Shown piece by piece: positions 29,897 to 39,218 of a stretch of DNA of 64,000 bases. The DNA is from Vibrio tritonius (GTDB taxonomy: Bacteria > Pseudomonadota > Gammaproteobacteria > Enterobacterales > Vibrionaceae): NCBI RefSeq assembly GCF_001547935.1, contig NZ_AP014635.1, forward strand, positions 744,001-808,000. Direction: 5' to 3'. The position numbers and the translations under genes were made by a program. The stretch's first letter is position 1, and each line of letters opens with the position of its first letter. The notes beneath the pieces were generated by a model, which had not been told where the DNA came from, did not search any database, and saw nothing but the letters and a program-made list of their open reading frames with translations.

Positions 29897-31324
29897 ATGA
29901 CGGTTAAAACTCGTTTTGCTCCAAGCCCAACAGGCTTTCTTCATGTCGGTGGTGCTCGTACGGCACTGTACTCTTGGTTGTATGCTAAAAACCAAGGTGG
30001 TGAATTTGTTTTGCGTATCGAAGACACTGACCTAGAACGTTCTACTCAAGAAGCAGTAGATGCGATTCTTGAGGGCATGACTTGGCTTGGTTTGGATTGG
30101 GATGAGGGTCCTTACTACCAAACTAAACGTTTTGATCGTTACAACGAAGTTGTTGACCAACTGCTTGCAGAAGGCAAAGCGTACAAATGTTATGCATCAA
30201 AAGAATTGCTTGATGAGGTTCGTGCAGAGCAAGAAGCGAACAAAGAACTGGTTCGTTACGATGCAAACCATCCAAAAATTAAAGCAGTAAACGAAGCAGC
30301 AAAAGAGGGCGATCCTTGCTGTATCCGTTTCCGTAACCCAACGGAAGGTTCTGTTGTATTTGATGATCAAATCCGTGGTCGTATCGAATTCTCAAACAGC
30401 GTATTGGATGACTTGATCATCCGTCGTACTGACGGTTCACCAACCTATAACTTCTGTGTTGTGGTTGATGACTGGGATATGGGTATCACACACGTAATTC
30501 GTGGTGAAGACCACATCAACAACACACCTCGTCAAATCAACATCTATAAAGCACTTGGTGCTGAAGTTCCTACTTTCGCTCACTGTGCAATGATTCTTGG
30601 TGATGACGGTGCGAAATTGTCTAAACGTCACGGCGCGGTTTCGGTTATGCAATACCGCGATGAAGGTTACTTGCCTGAAGCACTAATCAACTACCTAGTA
30701 CGTCTAGGTTGGGGCCATGGCGACCAAGAAATCTTCACTAAAGAAGAGATGATCGAGTTCTTCAGCCTAAATGCCATTTCTAAATCAGCATCAGCATTTA
30801 ATACTGAAAAACTACTTTGGTTGAACAACCATTACATCAAAACGCTTGCGCCTGAATACGTGGCAAGTCACCTAGAATGGCATTTCGAACACCAAGGTAT
30901 CAACAAAGACAACGGTCCTGCACTGACAGATCTTGTTGCGCTAATGGGTGAACGTGCTCATACGTTGGTTGAGCTTGCATCTCAATCTCGTTACTTCTAC
31001 GAAGACTTCTCTGAGTTCGATGCAGCTGCAGCGAAAAAACACCTTCGTGGCGTAGCGAAAGAGCCGCTAGCTCTTGCGCTAAGCAAAATTGAAGCGCTAA
31101 CGGAATGGACTGCTGAGAGCCTACACGGTGTGATTGAAGCAGTATGTGCTGAACTAGAAGTGGGCATGGGTAAAGTAGGTATGCCACTGCGTGTTGCTGT
31201 GACTGGCGCAGGCCAATCACCTTCAGTAGATGCAACCATGCAGCTGATTGGTAAAGAGCGTGTGATTGCTCGTATCAAGATGGCAATTGAATTTATCGAA
31301 CAACGCGAAGCAAACGCGCAATAA
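29897..31324 (+). CDS. gltX: Glutamyl-tRNA synthetase
   Basis: GltX charges tRNA-Glu. The 475-residue class I synthetase has [13 protein letters not shown] (the HIGH region) at residues 7-19, [13 protein letters not shown] and the KMSKS equivalent KLSKRHG near 242. The zinc-binding CxC...CxH motif of the E. coli enzyme is not kept: only the first cysteine remains in [10 protein letters not shown] recall the same in other vibrios. The gene is monocistronic, ending at a terminator. Confidence 0.97.
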   Translation: MTVKTRFAPSPTGFLHVGGARTALYSWLYAKNQGGEFVLRIEDTDLERSTQEAVDAILEGMTWLGLDWDEGPYYQTKRFDRYNEVVDQLLAEGKAYKCYASKELLDEVRAEQEANKELVRYDANHPKIKAVNEAAKEGDPCCIRFRNPTEGSVVFDDQIRGRIEFSNSVLDDLIIRRTDGSPTYNFCVVVDDWDMGITHVIRGEDHINNTPRQINIYKALGAEVPTFAHCAMILGDDGAKLSKRHGAVSVMQYRDEGYLPEALINYLVRLGWGHGDQEIFTKEEMIEFFSLNAISKSASAFNTEKLLWLNNHYIKTLAPEYVASHLEWHFEHQGINKDNGPALTDLVALMGERAHTLVELASQSRYFYEDFSEFDAAAAKKHLRGVAKEPLALALSKIEALTEWTAESLHGVIEAVCAELEVGMGKVGMPLRVAVTGAGQSPSVDATMQLIGKERVIARIKMAIEFIEQREANAQ

Positions 31325-31358
31325 GCGATTTTCGATAAATAAAAGGTAAGTCAAGAAA

Positions 31359-31388
31359 ACGCAGCGATTGTATCGCTGCGTTTTTTTG
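31359..31388 (+). terminator. Intrinsic terminator after gltX
   Basis: ACGCAGCGA and TCGCTGCGT form a 9-bp stem with a TTGTA loop, followed by seven T. Confidence 0.9.
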
Positions 31389-31464
31389 AAAGAAGAAAAG
31401 CACAAAGAGTCGGGGCTATGTTTTATTGGATATCTTGTATTAAAGAGGGGGCATTTAGTAATAG

Positions 31465-31971
31465 CTATTTCAGATCGATACTGTTTAAACGCCCCATGTA
31501 AATCAGAATATCTAAATACTCTTTATGTGCCTCAAGTAAGGCTTTCTTCGTTTTACTGTAAGCGGCTAACTTGCCATGTTTGTTAATCGAACACACTACG
31601 CTCTTAAAGGTGCATTGTCCTTTAGCATCATAGTGGCGCCATGCTGCTATATAACAGGCGTCTCTGCAATCTGGGTTTTCGAGAGTAGGTCTCGGTTTAT
31701 AGATGATTTTCGGTTCTAAACTATGAGGTAGACGAGTCATGAGATAAGGATCTTTCAGAATACGTCTCCAGTGTTTGCCCCACATTTCAGAACCCAGTTC
31801 ATTGCGCATGCGAATGGCTTTTTGTAATCCGCGTTTTTCACCTATACGAATGTAACCAACAGAGCGGTGTAACACATTATCTTCTGGGGTATGAATGTGG
31901 ATTTTATACGCGGTTTTGGCTTTAGAAATAAAGCGATGGCCGGTATTGGTTTCCAAATTACTCTTCTTCAT
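31465..31971 (-). CDS. Hypothetical protein with an AP2/integrase-type DNA-binding look
   Basis: I do not recognise the 168-residue protein firmly. Residues 14-68 read like three beta strands and a helix (KTAYKIHIHTP, HRSVGYIRIG, LQKAIRMRNELGSEMWGKHW), the pattern of AP2/ERF-like or integrase N-terminal DNA-binding domains. A second similar strand-helix unit (CYIAAWRHYDAKGQCTFKSV, then LLEAHKEYLDILI) fills the C-terminal half. The protein is basic overall. No integrase or phage gene is adjacent. It may be an orphan regulator or a remnant of a mobile element. Confidence 0.6.
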   Translation of the reverse strand: MKKSNLETNTGHRFISKAKTAYKIHIHTPEDNVLHRSVGYIRIGEKRGLQKAIRMRNELGSEMWGKHWRRILKDPYLMTRLPHSLEPKIIYKPRPTLENPDCRDACYIAAWRHYDAKGQCTFKSVVCSINKHGKLAAYSKTKKALLEAHKEYLDILIYMGRLNSIDLK

Positions 31972-32422
31972 GTTCTCTTCTATCGCTACTCGACGTTGAC
32001 AGTACTGTGCTCAGTTTGGGATGTTCATTTCCCTATAGGTATTTTTGAGTACAGTAAATCTTGTGACGGTTTCTCTCTCGCACGCGGCATCCAACGCGTG
32101 TTGTATAACTACCTATAGAGTGGCCAAATGAGTTGATTTTTTATCATCAACCAAAGCAAAGTAACGGAATTAAATCAGAGTTAAGTCAGGACAATGCGAG
32201 AATAAGCGAAGCCTGAACAATATGTTCAGGCTTCTGTGAAGTGGGTTCAATAACATTTGTGTTTGAATGCTAGCGGTCATTAAAGTTGTGCAGTGAGTTG
32301 GCATATACCCGAATCACCTTAAAATACTGAAACGGTATTTTGAGGTCACTTGGGTATAAAAAATGGTCAATGTTTCGCATCGCGCTTATGGTTACCTCAC
32401 TACACTGCTGATATAAGGCAGA
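31972..32422. other. 451-bp non-coding stretch with several structured elements
   Basis: No convincing ORF was found. It contains inverted arms CTATAGGTA (32033-32041) and TACCTATAG (32110-32118) around an inner CACGCG/CGCGTG hairpin, a 9-bp hairpin GCCTGAACA/TGTTCAGGC (32211-32231), and the 55-bp hairpin repeat at 32304-32358. It separates the AP2-like gene from the transport operon. Confidence 0.6.
32304..32358. repeat. 55-bp palindromic repeat with TATACCC ends
   Basis: The element starts TATACCC and ends GGGTATA. Its two 26-base arms pair with five mismatches around a three-base AAA centre. The right arm is found again at 60139-60170 and, in part, at 20687-20712 and 41998-42013. It looks like a REP-type non-coding repeat of vibrios. 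Confidence 0.75.
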
Positions 32423-33451
32423 TTAAGGTTTAGGTCGTACGCTTTTGCGCCATTGCGACCGTGCTAAAAAGGTGTAGGTTTCTGGTGGTGTTTCTGGCGA
32501 CAATGCCACGAGTCGCTTGACTATGGCTTGTGCCATCTCTTCTAAAGGTTGCTTAAAGGTGGTGAGTTGATAGCTATGCCAACTGGCTTGTTCAATGTCA
32601 TCGAAGCCGATAACACAAATGTCTTCTGGAATTTTCAGAGCAAATTCTTGTCTGGCTACATCCATAAAACCGCAGGCAATCAAGTCCGTTACACAAAAGA
32701 CGCCATCGGGGCGTTGTCGACCAGAGAGTAATTGGCGGGCGGCTTCCACACCAGTTTGATACGCAGTTGGACCGACTCTTAGTAAGGAGCAACTGTGTTG
32801 ATGCTCTTCGGCAGCCTGAATAAAAAAGCGTTCACGCGCCAGCAAGCTTGGTGATTGGTTAGTTGAGGAAATAACGGCTAACTTCTGACATCCCGCTTCA
32901 TTAAACAAATAATGAGCGTCAGCCATGATCGACTCGTAATCAATCACAAAGTGATCGGCACCTGCAAACTGATGACCACGGTTGATCAAAATAACGTGTT
33001 GACCACTATCGATACAGGTTTGCACATACTCATTATCGGGAGTACCAGAGAGAACGATGGTAGCAAAAGCGCGGTAGTTAAGCGTTTGACTGAGTGATTC
33101 ATTGGTGCTTTCGCGTCCACCGGCGGTATTGATCACCATAACGGCTTTACCCGCACGCTGTAGATTTTGGGTCAAAATATCGAGAAGACTGGCTTGAAAG
33201 GGAGCGTTTAAGTTGGCGCCTAAAATACACACCGGGCGGCTCGAATCTTTCGAGAGACTGCGGGCGAGATGATTCACGTGATAATTAAGCGTCTTTGCCG
33301 CTGCGAGTACCTTTTCGCGAGTTTGGGTTGAAACACTGGCTCCAGGAGTGAAGGTGCGTGATACAGCAGAGCGCGAAACGCCGGCAAGTTTGGCCACTTC
33401 AGCGGCACTAGCCATGGTTTTGGGTATCGTTTTGGGGACAGACGCTTTCAT
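32423..33451 (-). CDS. LacI-family transcriptional regulator
   Basis: The 342-residue protein has an N-terminal helix-turn-helix (AEVAKLAGVSRSAVSRTF, about residues 17-34), the hinge-region LARSLSKDSS, and a periplasmic-binding-protein-like effector domain ending with CVIGFDDIEQASWHSYQLTT, a LacI-family signature. It is the last gene of the six-gene operon, 30 bp after the phosphatase, so it probably controls that operon. The likely operator is the palindrome at 39219-39236. The effector is unknown; the imported sugar or polyol, or its phosphate, is the natural guess. Confidence 0.88.
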   Translation of the reverse strand: MKASVPKTIPKTMASAAEVAKLAGVSRSAVSRTFTPGASVSTQTREKVLAAAKTLNYHVNHLARSLSKDSSRPVCILGANLNAPFQASLLDILTQNLQRAGKAVMVINTAGGRESTNESLSQTLNYRAFATIVLSGTPDNEYVQTCIDSGQHVILINRGHQFAGADHFVIDYESIMADAHYLFNEAGCQKLAVISSTNQSPSLLARERFFIQAAEEHQHSCSLLRVGPTAYQTGVEAARQLLSGRQRPDGVFCVTDLIACGFMDVARQEFALKIPEDICVIGFDDIEQASWHSYQLTTFKQPLEEMAQAIVKRLVALSPETPPETYTFLARSQWRKSVRPKP

Positions 33452-33481
33452 AGGGGTATCTACTCAATGTGGTGTTATCAA

Positions 33482-34108
33482 TTAAATCAATTGCTGTGTT
33501 CGCAGTAAGTTATGCATTTTTACCGCTTGTTCTGCGAGGTTTTTCAGTTCAGGTTTAGGTGTCTCATACCATTCATCAGGATGAAGCTCTCGGGTTGTGC
33601 GAATATGTGCGATAGCGGCATCCAGTGTTGGGTATTTCTCTGGTATTTCCAGATGTAAAAACAGTGCAACAATGGTCACGGAACGGCTGCGTCCACCGCG
33701 GCAATTAACCAAGATATTGCCCAACTCACGGTTTTTGTATGACGGTTTATTGGGGATTTGTTGAGCCAGTGCTGAGCGCATCAGGTAGTAGCCAGCTAGG
33801 AGCATTTCAGCACTGTTTCCCGGTCCGTCAATAAGGCCGAGTTTGTAATAGCGAACAGGGCCTGAGCCAAACGAATTCGCGGCTTCACTCCATTTTCCAT
33901 CGCGCTCTGTTACCCAATCAATATCCAAGTTGACCGCGCAATTGAGTACGATTTTAATATCGAATTCTTTCAATAGTGCGACATTTGCTGTGCCTTCCGA
34001 ACCACCGATATAGATATTGACATGCCAGTGTGGAATGTCATTTTCAATCAAACTGATCGGGGGACGAGGATATTGTGGTGCAGGTTGGTGGGGGTTCTCT
34101 AGGTTCAT
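33482..34108 (-). CDS. Dual-specificity-phosphatase-like protein
   Basis: The 208-residue protein has the cysteine-phosphatase P-loop CRGGRSRSVT in NILVNCRGGRSRS near residue 136, with Cys and Arg in the CX5R spacing, and a possible general-acid aspartate in LGLIDGPGNS. The histidine that usually precedes the cysteine is an asparagine here. The substrate could be phosphotyrosine, a phosphoinositide or a small phosphorylated polyol; the operon context favours a small molecule. It lies 12 bp after the inositol-monophosphatase-like gene. Confidence 0.8.
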   Translation of the reverse strand: MNLENPHQPAPQYPRPPISLIENDIPHWHVNIYIGGSEGTANVALLKEFDIKIVLNCAVNLDIDWVTERDGKWSEAANSFGSGPVRYYKLGLIDGPGNSAEMLLAGYYLMRSALAQQIPNKPSYKNRELGNILVNCRGGRSRSVTIVALFLHLEIPEKYPTLDAAIAHIRTTRELHPDEWYETPKPELKNLAEQAVKMHNLLRTQQLI

Positions 34109-34120
34109 AAATCTACCGAG

Positions 34121-34921
34121 TTAGTTAAATTGAATTGGAATCTCAACGGCTTGAGATAGGGCTACTGCAACATCTGGGGTAGCGGCGAAAATGGCTCCCC
34201 CTTGTTTAATCGCAGCGTAATCTTCTGGATAGCTGCCGGTGTAACCACCCGCTTCTCGAACAAGGAGCAATCCAGCCAGACAATCCCAGGCGTTCATGTG
34301 CAGCTCGGCGTAACCATCGGTTCTCCCTTCCGCTACCCATGCCAGAGCAAGAGCACCTGAAGCGCCGCGGCGGATATTAGCCCCTAAATCGAGGAGATTT
34401 TTGACCACATCCAGATAACGACTTTGCGGCACGCGTTTTGACCAGCCCAATTCAAAGGATGTGCTATCGAGAGAATGGGTCTGAGATACGTGGAGCGGTC
34501 GCTGATTTTTGCGGGCGTACTGACCTTTTCTGGCGATATAAAGCTCTTCGGTTACTGGGTTATAAATTGCCCCCAGTTCAGTTTGTCCCTCAGAGACAAT
34601 GGCGATGGAGACACAAAAGTGGCCGATGCCACGAGCATAGTTTGCGGTACCGTCAATCGGGTCAATTACCCACAGGTATTCGCATTGTTCATCAAAACCG
34701 CCTGTCTCTTCACCAAAAATACCGTCGAGAGGAAATTGCTGGTGGATCACGTCGTTTAAGTAATGTTCGACCAAGCCATCGGCTTCGGTTAAAAAGTCTT
34801 GTTTGCCTTTTAGCGTAAACTCTTCAGGTGATCGTTGGTGAAAATGACTTAATGCCAGCAAACCTGCTTTTACGATATGAGTTTTTAATGCGGCCTCACG
34901 CAGTTCTAACGCTTGATTCAA
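34121..34921 (-). CDS. Inositol-monophosphatase-family phosphatase
   Basis: The 266-residue enzyme carries the lithium-sensitive phosphatase motifs: metal-binding Glu in GIFGEETGGFD near residue 68, WVIDPIDGTANYARG near 85-99, and WDCLAGLLLVREAGG near 215. Members act on inositol phosphates, histidinol phosphate, fructose bisphosphate or PAP, so the exact substrate is open. I prefer the TTG at 34921 because AGGA is eight bases before it; the ATG at 34957 has no site but adds only 12 residues. It follows the binding-protein gene in the same operon. Confidence 0.85.
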   Translation of the reverse strand: MNQALELREAALKTHIVKAGLLALSHFHQRSPEEFTLKGKQDFLTEADGLVEHYLNDVIHQQFPLDGIFGEETGGFDEQCEYLWVIDPIDGTANYARGIGHFCVSIAIVSEGQTELGAIYNPVTEELYIARKGQYARKNQRPLHVSQTHSLDSTSFELGWSKRVPQSRYLDVVKNLLDLGANIRRGASGALALAWVAEGRTDGYAELHMNAWDCLAGLLLVREAGGYTGSYPEDYAAIKQGGAIFAATPDVAVALSQAVEIPIQFN

Positions 34922-35029
34922 TGGTGTTGTCCTAATAGCGAAGTGCCTGCGGTACATTCGCTAATGTTGTATAAATCGATGAGGTGATTTAGGGATACGC
35001 TCCTCATCCGTATTACGATGAACACAAGA

Positions 35030-36142
35030 TTACTTGTGGTAACTCAAGTTCCATAGGTCTTGCCAATCTTGACGGCTTTGCCAGTCGCTCTTAGCTGAAG
35101 ATGTCTGGTAACCCATAATTTCTTGGCGGTAGTTGGCAATACCCGATGGTTCGTTATGTGGCAAATCCACTTGATTATTGGTCGACATCTTGCCATCAAC
35201 GCCTTGCGGTGCGATGCCTTCCGATGTCAGCATGTAGTGAATAAACAACTTGGCCGCATTTGGGCTATGCGTCCCTTTGGCTATTAAACCTAAGCTTGGG
35301 TAGCTCCAGCCAGCAAAAGGCTTAAGACCATGGCAAAGACCCAACTTCATGCCATCTTTGTTATTACGAAACTTTGCTGTGCTGATAAGACCCACAAAAC
35401 TTTGTTTCACATCGGGAGCACCAATTGCTTGAGCGGAGTCGCTATCAGAATGAGTCAAAAGCGGCCCATTTTCTGCGAGTGCTTGAACAAAAGCGGCGGT
35501 TGCTGAGCTCTCATCGGTTTGCAGTGGTCTACCAAACTCTTGCTGATAAGCGGCAGCAACTTGTTGGTCATAATGCGTTGCCATTTGGTTAAACCAGTCG
35601 GTATAAGAGGGTTTACCGAGCGGGTCTTGCATGGTTACTTTGCCTCGCCATTTAGGCTCAGTTAGCTGCCAGATGTTGGTGATTGGACATTCACTGTATT
35701 GCGCAGTGTTGTAAGCCCACACGTTAGGTGCCAGTACCACAGTCAAAGGATTTTGGTAGGTCGCGTCAATGTGGTTTTTTAAATCTGCTGGCGTCCAACT
35801 GTACACATAGCCTTTCGCCAGCAGTTGTTGAGTTGCTGCTGGTGCATCTGACAGAAAAGCCACATCCGCTTTCACATTTCCTGCTTGTGCTTCGCGGGAA
35901 ATGATTTCCAATATTTGTGGTGCTTTTGCTTTTATGCCAATCGCTTTTACACCATATTTTTCGCTAAATGCTTTGGCTTGTTTGAGGATTTTGCCGGTAG
36001 AGTCGTACACGGTAATTGGTGCTTCATGCTGGGCAGCCTCAATCAGTTTCGATACGTTGAGTGAGTCTGCAGCAATTGCTGAACCCACACAGCCAAGCAG
36101 TAATGGCAGAGTCACTAATTGGCGAGTAACTGTCTGTTTCAT
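35030..36142 (-). CDS. ABC transporter substrate-binding protein, iron/sugar-phosphate class
   Basis: The 370-residue precursor starts at the ATG at 36142 with AGGAT before it, giving a clean signal peptide MKQTVTRQLVTLPLLLGCVG and cleavage near SAIAAD. The mature part begins ITVYDSTGKILKQAKAFSEK and contains KADVAFLSDA, as in the type-2 binding proteins that include FbpA (iron), AfuA (hexose phosphates) and PhnS-like phosphonate binders. Annotation as iron-binding would be a default call; the two phosphatase genes downstream favour a phosphorylated ligand. It lies ten bases after the ATPase gene. Confidence 0.85.
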   Translation of the reverse strand: MKQTVTRQLVTLPLLLGCVGSAIAADSLNVSKLIEAAQHEAPITVYDSTGKILKQAKAFSEKYGVKAIGIKAKAPQILEIISREAQAGNVKADVAFLSDAPAATQQLLAKGYVYSWTPADLKNHIDATYQNPLTVVLAPNVWAYNTAQYSECPITNIWQLTEPKWRGKVTMQDPLGKPSYTDWFNQMATHYDQQVAAAYQQEFGRPLQTDESSATAAFVQALAENGPLLTHSDSDSAQAIGAPDVKQSFVGLISTAKFRNNKDGMKLGLCHGLKPFAGWSYPSLGLIAKGTHSPNAAKLFIHYMLTSEGIAPQGVDGKMSTNNQVDLPHNEPSGIANYRQEIMGYQTSSAKSDWQSRQDWQDLWNLSYHK

Positions 36143-36152
36143 CGAGATAATC

Positions 36153-37331
36153 CTATAGTTGCAACGTCGGAGAAGACGAGCTAGCAATTGATGGTTGATG
36201 GGGTGTTTCTCTGTTTGAATATGAACAACAAGAAGCCACTTGATAACCGCTGGTTTGTGCTGACAGTAAATTTAAGCGGGTTCCTTGGGCATCGAAACCG
36301 TGCAGCGCATCGATAGGAAGTTGGCAACGCACGACTTGATTTACTGTCCAGCGGGGCATTATTTGTGTGGAATGACTTAAAATGACATTGCCTGTTTGCA
36401 GCTCAATCACCCAGCTTCCCCCCGTAGGAATAATATTGGTTACCGTCGCTGAAAAGCCATTTGGATCGTCGTTGATGATAATCGACTCAGGTCGTACGCC
36501 CAATTTGACTAAGTTATCTTGGTGCACCATTAAAGGGGCTAGGTAGTGACCTAATTCACTTTGGCAAAACGTATGGGGTTCAAGCCAATTAATGCGAGGG
36601 TTACCGATAAACTGCGCAACAAATGGATTGGCAGGTTGTGCGTAGATCTCATCGGGTGTTCCCACTTGTTGAATCTCGCCTTCACTCATGACAGCAATGC
36701 GTGTTGCGAGCGTCATCGCTTCCCATTGGTCATGACTGACGAACACAATGGTTGTGCCGAAGGTTTCATGAATACGGCGCAGCTCTGCTCGCATCTCTAA
36801 CCGTAAAGACGCGTCCAAATTGGACAGTGGCTCATCAAGGAGTAGGACTTTAGGGTTGACTGCGAGCATGCGGGCCAGAGCAACACGTTGCTGCTGGCCA
36901 CCAGAGAGTTGTGAAGGATAACGTTTGGCATATTGTGCGATGCGCAGTTTTTCTATCACCTCTTGGCAGCGTCGTTGCCGCTCTTCTGTTGGGACTTTTT
37001 GCAGCCGTAAACCAAAATCCACATTGCGCTCAACGGTCATATGTGGCCAGAGTGCATAGCTTTGGAAGACTAAGCCAATGCCACGGTGTTCTGGTGGCAC
37101 AAATTGCGCATCACTGACGGAGTCTACTATTTGTTCACCAATTTGGATGGCGCCACCAGAAGCGCTTTCGATGCCTGCAATCATGCGTAGCATGGTGGTT
37201 TTGCCACAGCCCGATGGACCAAGTAAACACATGAACTCACCGTCTTGTACGGTTAAATCAATGCCTTTTACAGCGGCACTTTGGCTACCAGAATACTGCT
37301 TCACGAGTTTTGATAGGGTAATAGTTGGCAT
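36153..37331 (-). CDS. ABC transporter ATPase
   Basis: The 392-residue ATPase has Walker A LLGPSGCGKTTMLRMIAG near residue 35, the Q-loop in GLVFQSYALWPHMTV, signature LSGGQQQRVALARML near 140, Walker B VLLLDEPLSNLDASL and the switch histidine in VFVSHDQWEAM. A C-terminal TOBE-like domain (from about residue 240) is present, as in FbpC, PotA and UgpC. Its ATG is one base after the permease stop, so the two are coupled. Confidence 0.93.
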   Translation of the reverse strand: MPTITLSKLVKQYSGSQSAAVKGIDLTVQDGEFMCLLGPSGCGKTTMLRMIAGIESASGGAIQIGEQIVDSVSDAQFVPPEHRGIGLVFQSYALWPHMTVERNVDFGLRLQKVPTEERQRRCQEVIEKLRIAQYAKRYPSQLSGGQQQRVALARMLAVNPKVLLLDEPLSNLDASLRLEMRAELRRIHETFGTTIVFVSHDQWEAMTLATRIAVMSEGEIQQVGTPDEIYAQPANPFVAQFIGNPRINWLEPHTFCQSELGHYLAPLMVHQDNLVKLGVRPESIIINDDPNGFSATVTNIIPTGGSWVIELQTGNVILSHSTQIMPRWTVNQVVRCQLPIDALHGFDAQGTRLNLLSAQTSGYQVASCCSYSNRETPHQPSIASSSSPTLQL

Positions 37332-37332
37332 A

Positions 37333-39150
37333 TTAGCTCTCCAATCCTTGTGCTAACCCCGTACCTGAGATCTTTTGGATTAGCACAGTGCCAGACCAAG
37401 CCAGCAGTGCGATCATCAAGACCACAGCATTAGCTGCTTGTTCGTAGTTGTAATCGATAAGGCGCAATGAATAGGTGGTTAATACATCGGTCGCGGGGAT
37501 TGCCAAAATAATGAATAGACTCACGCCTTTAATGCCGGAAATGAATGGCAATAGGATCCCTGTCATCAGAGGACCTGCTTGAATCGGAATGACAATGCGA
37601 GTTAAGCGGGTAAACCAACCTGCTCCTGCAATACGTGCTGCTTCTTCTGCTTCTTTGCCGAGTTGGGTCATGGCGGCAATGCCTGAGCGGCTGGCAAAGG
37701 GCATTTTCTCTGCCACTAAAGCAATGATGAGCAAAATAGGAGTTCCATATAAGGCCGGAATGGGGCCGCGGGCGACAGCAAAAAGCGATAAAAATGCAGC
37801 GGCAAAGGCGATACCGGGAACCAAATAAGGCATAAAGGTTATTTGACGTAAAAACTGACTGACCCAACGAATATTGACGCGAAGTACAGCGTAGCCGACT
37901 AACAATCCTAATAAGCCGGAACACAGTGAGGCAATTCCCACAATTGATAAGGTATTCCATGCCGCTTGCCAAAATTCAGGCGCAAGCAAAATGCCACTTT
38001 TCATCGCAATGGTATCGAGGTTTTGGCCGATCCAGTAATCAAGGGTGAAATTCTCCCAAGTAAATCGACCTGGCAAAATCATCACGGTGGATAAAAACAG
38101 AGTGATGAGGGGGATGACTACGCCAATAGCAACAAACACCGAGGCAATCGTTGCTGCAGAAAAGCGCCACTGACCTAATGCTCGAACTCGATTTTGGCTA
38201 CCTTTGCCACCGACAGTAACGAACCGGCGTGCTTCTTTCATCATGCGGGTATCAATTAATAAAGTGATGATACCGATGAGCATAATGACACCGGCAATCA
38301 CTGCGGCAACTCCGGTTTGGCGAGAGTCGAGTGCGCGATATAGGCCTGTGGCTAATGTGTCGTACCGTACTGGCAAACCTAAAATATAAGGAACAGCAAA
38401 CTCGCCAATGCAGTCGGCAAAAATCAAAAGAGCAGAGGAAAGCAAAGCAGGACGTACGAGGGGCAAAATGATCGCTAAAGCTATTTTGTTGGGCTTGGCA
38501 CCAAGGATGCGCGCACAATCTTCGAGCTGACCATCGAGGCGACGTAGGGCATTGCCGACGATTAGAATCACCAATGGCGTATAGTGAATCACTAGAATGA
38601 CCACGATAGGAAAATAGCCATAAGCGAGCCAGTTTGGGGTATGAATACCCATCGCTTCTAACCATCCCGGCTGACCACCGATAGTGCGGTTTTTGAAAAT
38701 AGTGGTCCAAGCTAAAGCGAAGGTCCAAGTAGGCAGCATGAACGGGACAACCAGGGCATTAGCGAACCATTTTCTTCCTGCCATATCGGTACGGTTAACT
38801 AACCAAGCCAGGGTAACACCAAGTAGAACTGCGAGAACAACGGTGGTTAAGGCGATAGTGATGGTATGGGCTAGCGGTGTCCAAAGCAGTAACTCAGACA
38901 TGCGTGACATCAGTGTACGAATTAGATAATAGTTTGTCACACTACCTTCGGGGGAGTGCACACGTGTGCTATCACCGACTTGCACAATGAAGGAGTCGGT
39001 CAATATGGAAAGAACCGGTGCCAAAATAAGATAAGCAAAAAACAGCGCCAAGATCAGGCCAAGAATATTGGCGGGTTCGTGACGAGCTAAGGTCAATTTA
39101 CGGTTTAATGAACGCCACAGTGAAGGTTGCTGTGCAAGTAAAGGTTCCAA
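37333..39150 (-). CDS. ABC transporter permease, fused double-domain
   Basis: The 605-residue protein has about 12 hydrophobic segments and two permease halves, each with an EAA-type loop: DCARILGAKPNKIALAII near residue 240 and EEAARIAGAGWFTRLTRI near 515. This fused form is typical of FbpB/AfuB transporters. The start is taken as TTG at 39150 with an AAGGGA site; a GTG at 39225 is farther upstream but would lie within the promoter. It is the first gene of the operon. Confidence 0.9.
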   Translation of the reverse strand: MEPLLAQQPSLWRSLNRKLTLARHEPANILGLILALFFAYLILAPVLSILTDSFIVQVGDSTRVHSPEGSVTNYYLIRTLMSRMSELLLWTPLAHTITIALTTVVLAVLLGVTLAWLVNRTDMAGRKWFANALVVPFMLPTWTFALAWTTIFKNRTIGGQPGWLEAMGIHTPNWLAYGYFPIVVILVIHYTPLVILIVGNALRRLDGQLEDCARILGAKPNKIALAIILPLVRPALLSSALLIFADCIGEFAVPYILGLPVRYDTLATGLYRALDSRQTGVAAVIAGVIMLIGIITLLIDTRMMKEARRFVTVGGKGSQNRVRALGQWRFSAATIASVFVAIGVVIPLITLFLSTVMILPGRFTWENFTLDYWIGQNLDTIAMKSGILLAPEFWQAAWNTLSIVGIASLCSGLLGLLVGYAVLRVNIRWVSQFLRQITFMPYLVPGIAFAAAFLSLFAVARGPIPALYGTPILLIIALVAEKMPFASRSGIAAMTQLGKEAEEAARIAGAGWFTRLTRIVIPIQAGPLMTGILLPFISGIKGVSLFIILAIPATDVLTTYSLRLIDYNYEQAANAVVLMIALLAWSGTVLIQKISGTGLAQGLES

Positions 39151-39183
39151 GATCCATCCCTTATTGTCAAAAGGTATGGCGGT

Positions 39184-39217
39184 AATATAGAAATGGACTG
39201 TGACAGTCCAGTGACGA
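39184..39217 (-). promoter_or_regulatory. Pho-box promoter of the transport-phosphatase operon
   Basis: On the minus strand TCGTCAC-TGGA-CTGTCAC (39217-39200) has the 7-4-7 layout of a Pho box, with the second half perfect and five of seven matches in the first. Exactly ten bases later comes the -10 TATATT (39189-39184), the usual PhoB spacing, and there is no good -35. The predicted start near 39177 is about 27 bases before the TTG start. Confidence 0.65.
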
Positions 39218-39218
39218 T

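Noticed and set aside
31891..32118. 75-codon ORF on the plus strand upstream of the operon
   Set aside because: It overlaps the start of the AP2-like gene, has no ribosome site, and crosses inverted repeats.
34438..34818. 126-codon ORF antisense to the phosphatase gene
   Set aside because: Shadow of the inositol-monophosphatase-like frame, rich in rare-looking Arg and Cys.
36153..39150. Iron(III) transporter call for the ABC genes
   Set aside because: The family includes sugar-phosphate and phosphonate transporters, no Fur box was seen, and phosphatase genes and a Pho box point elsewhere.
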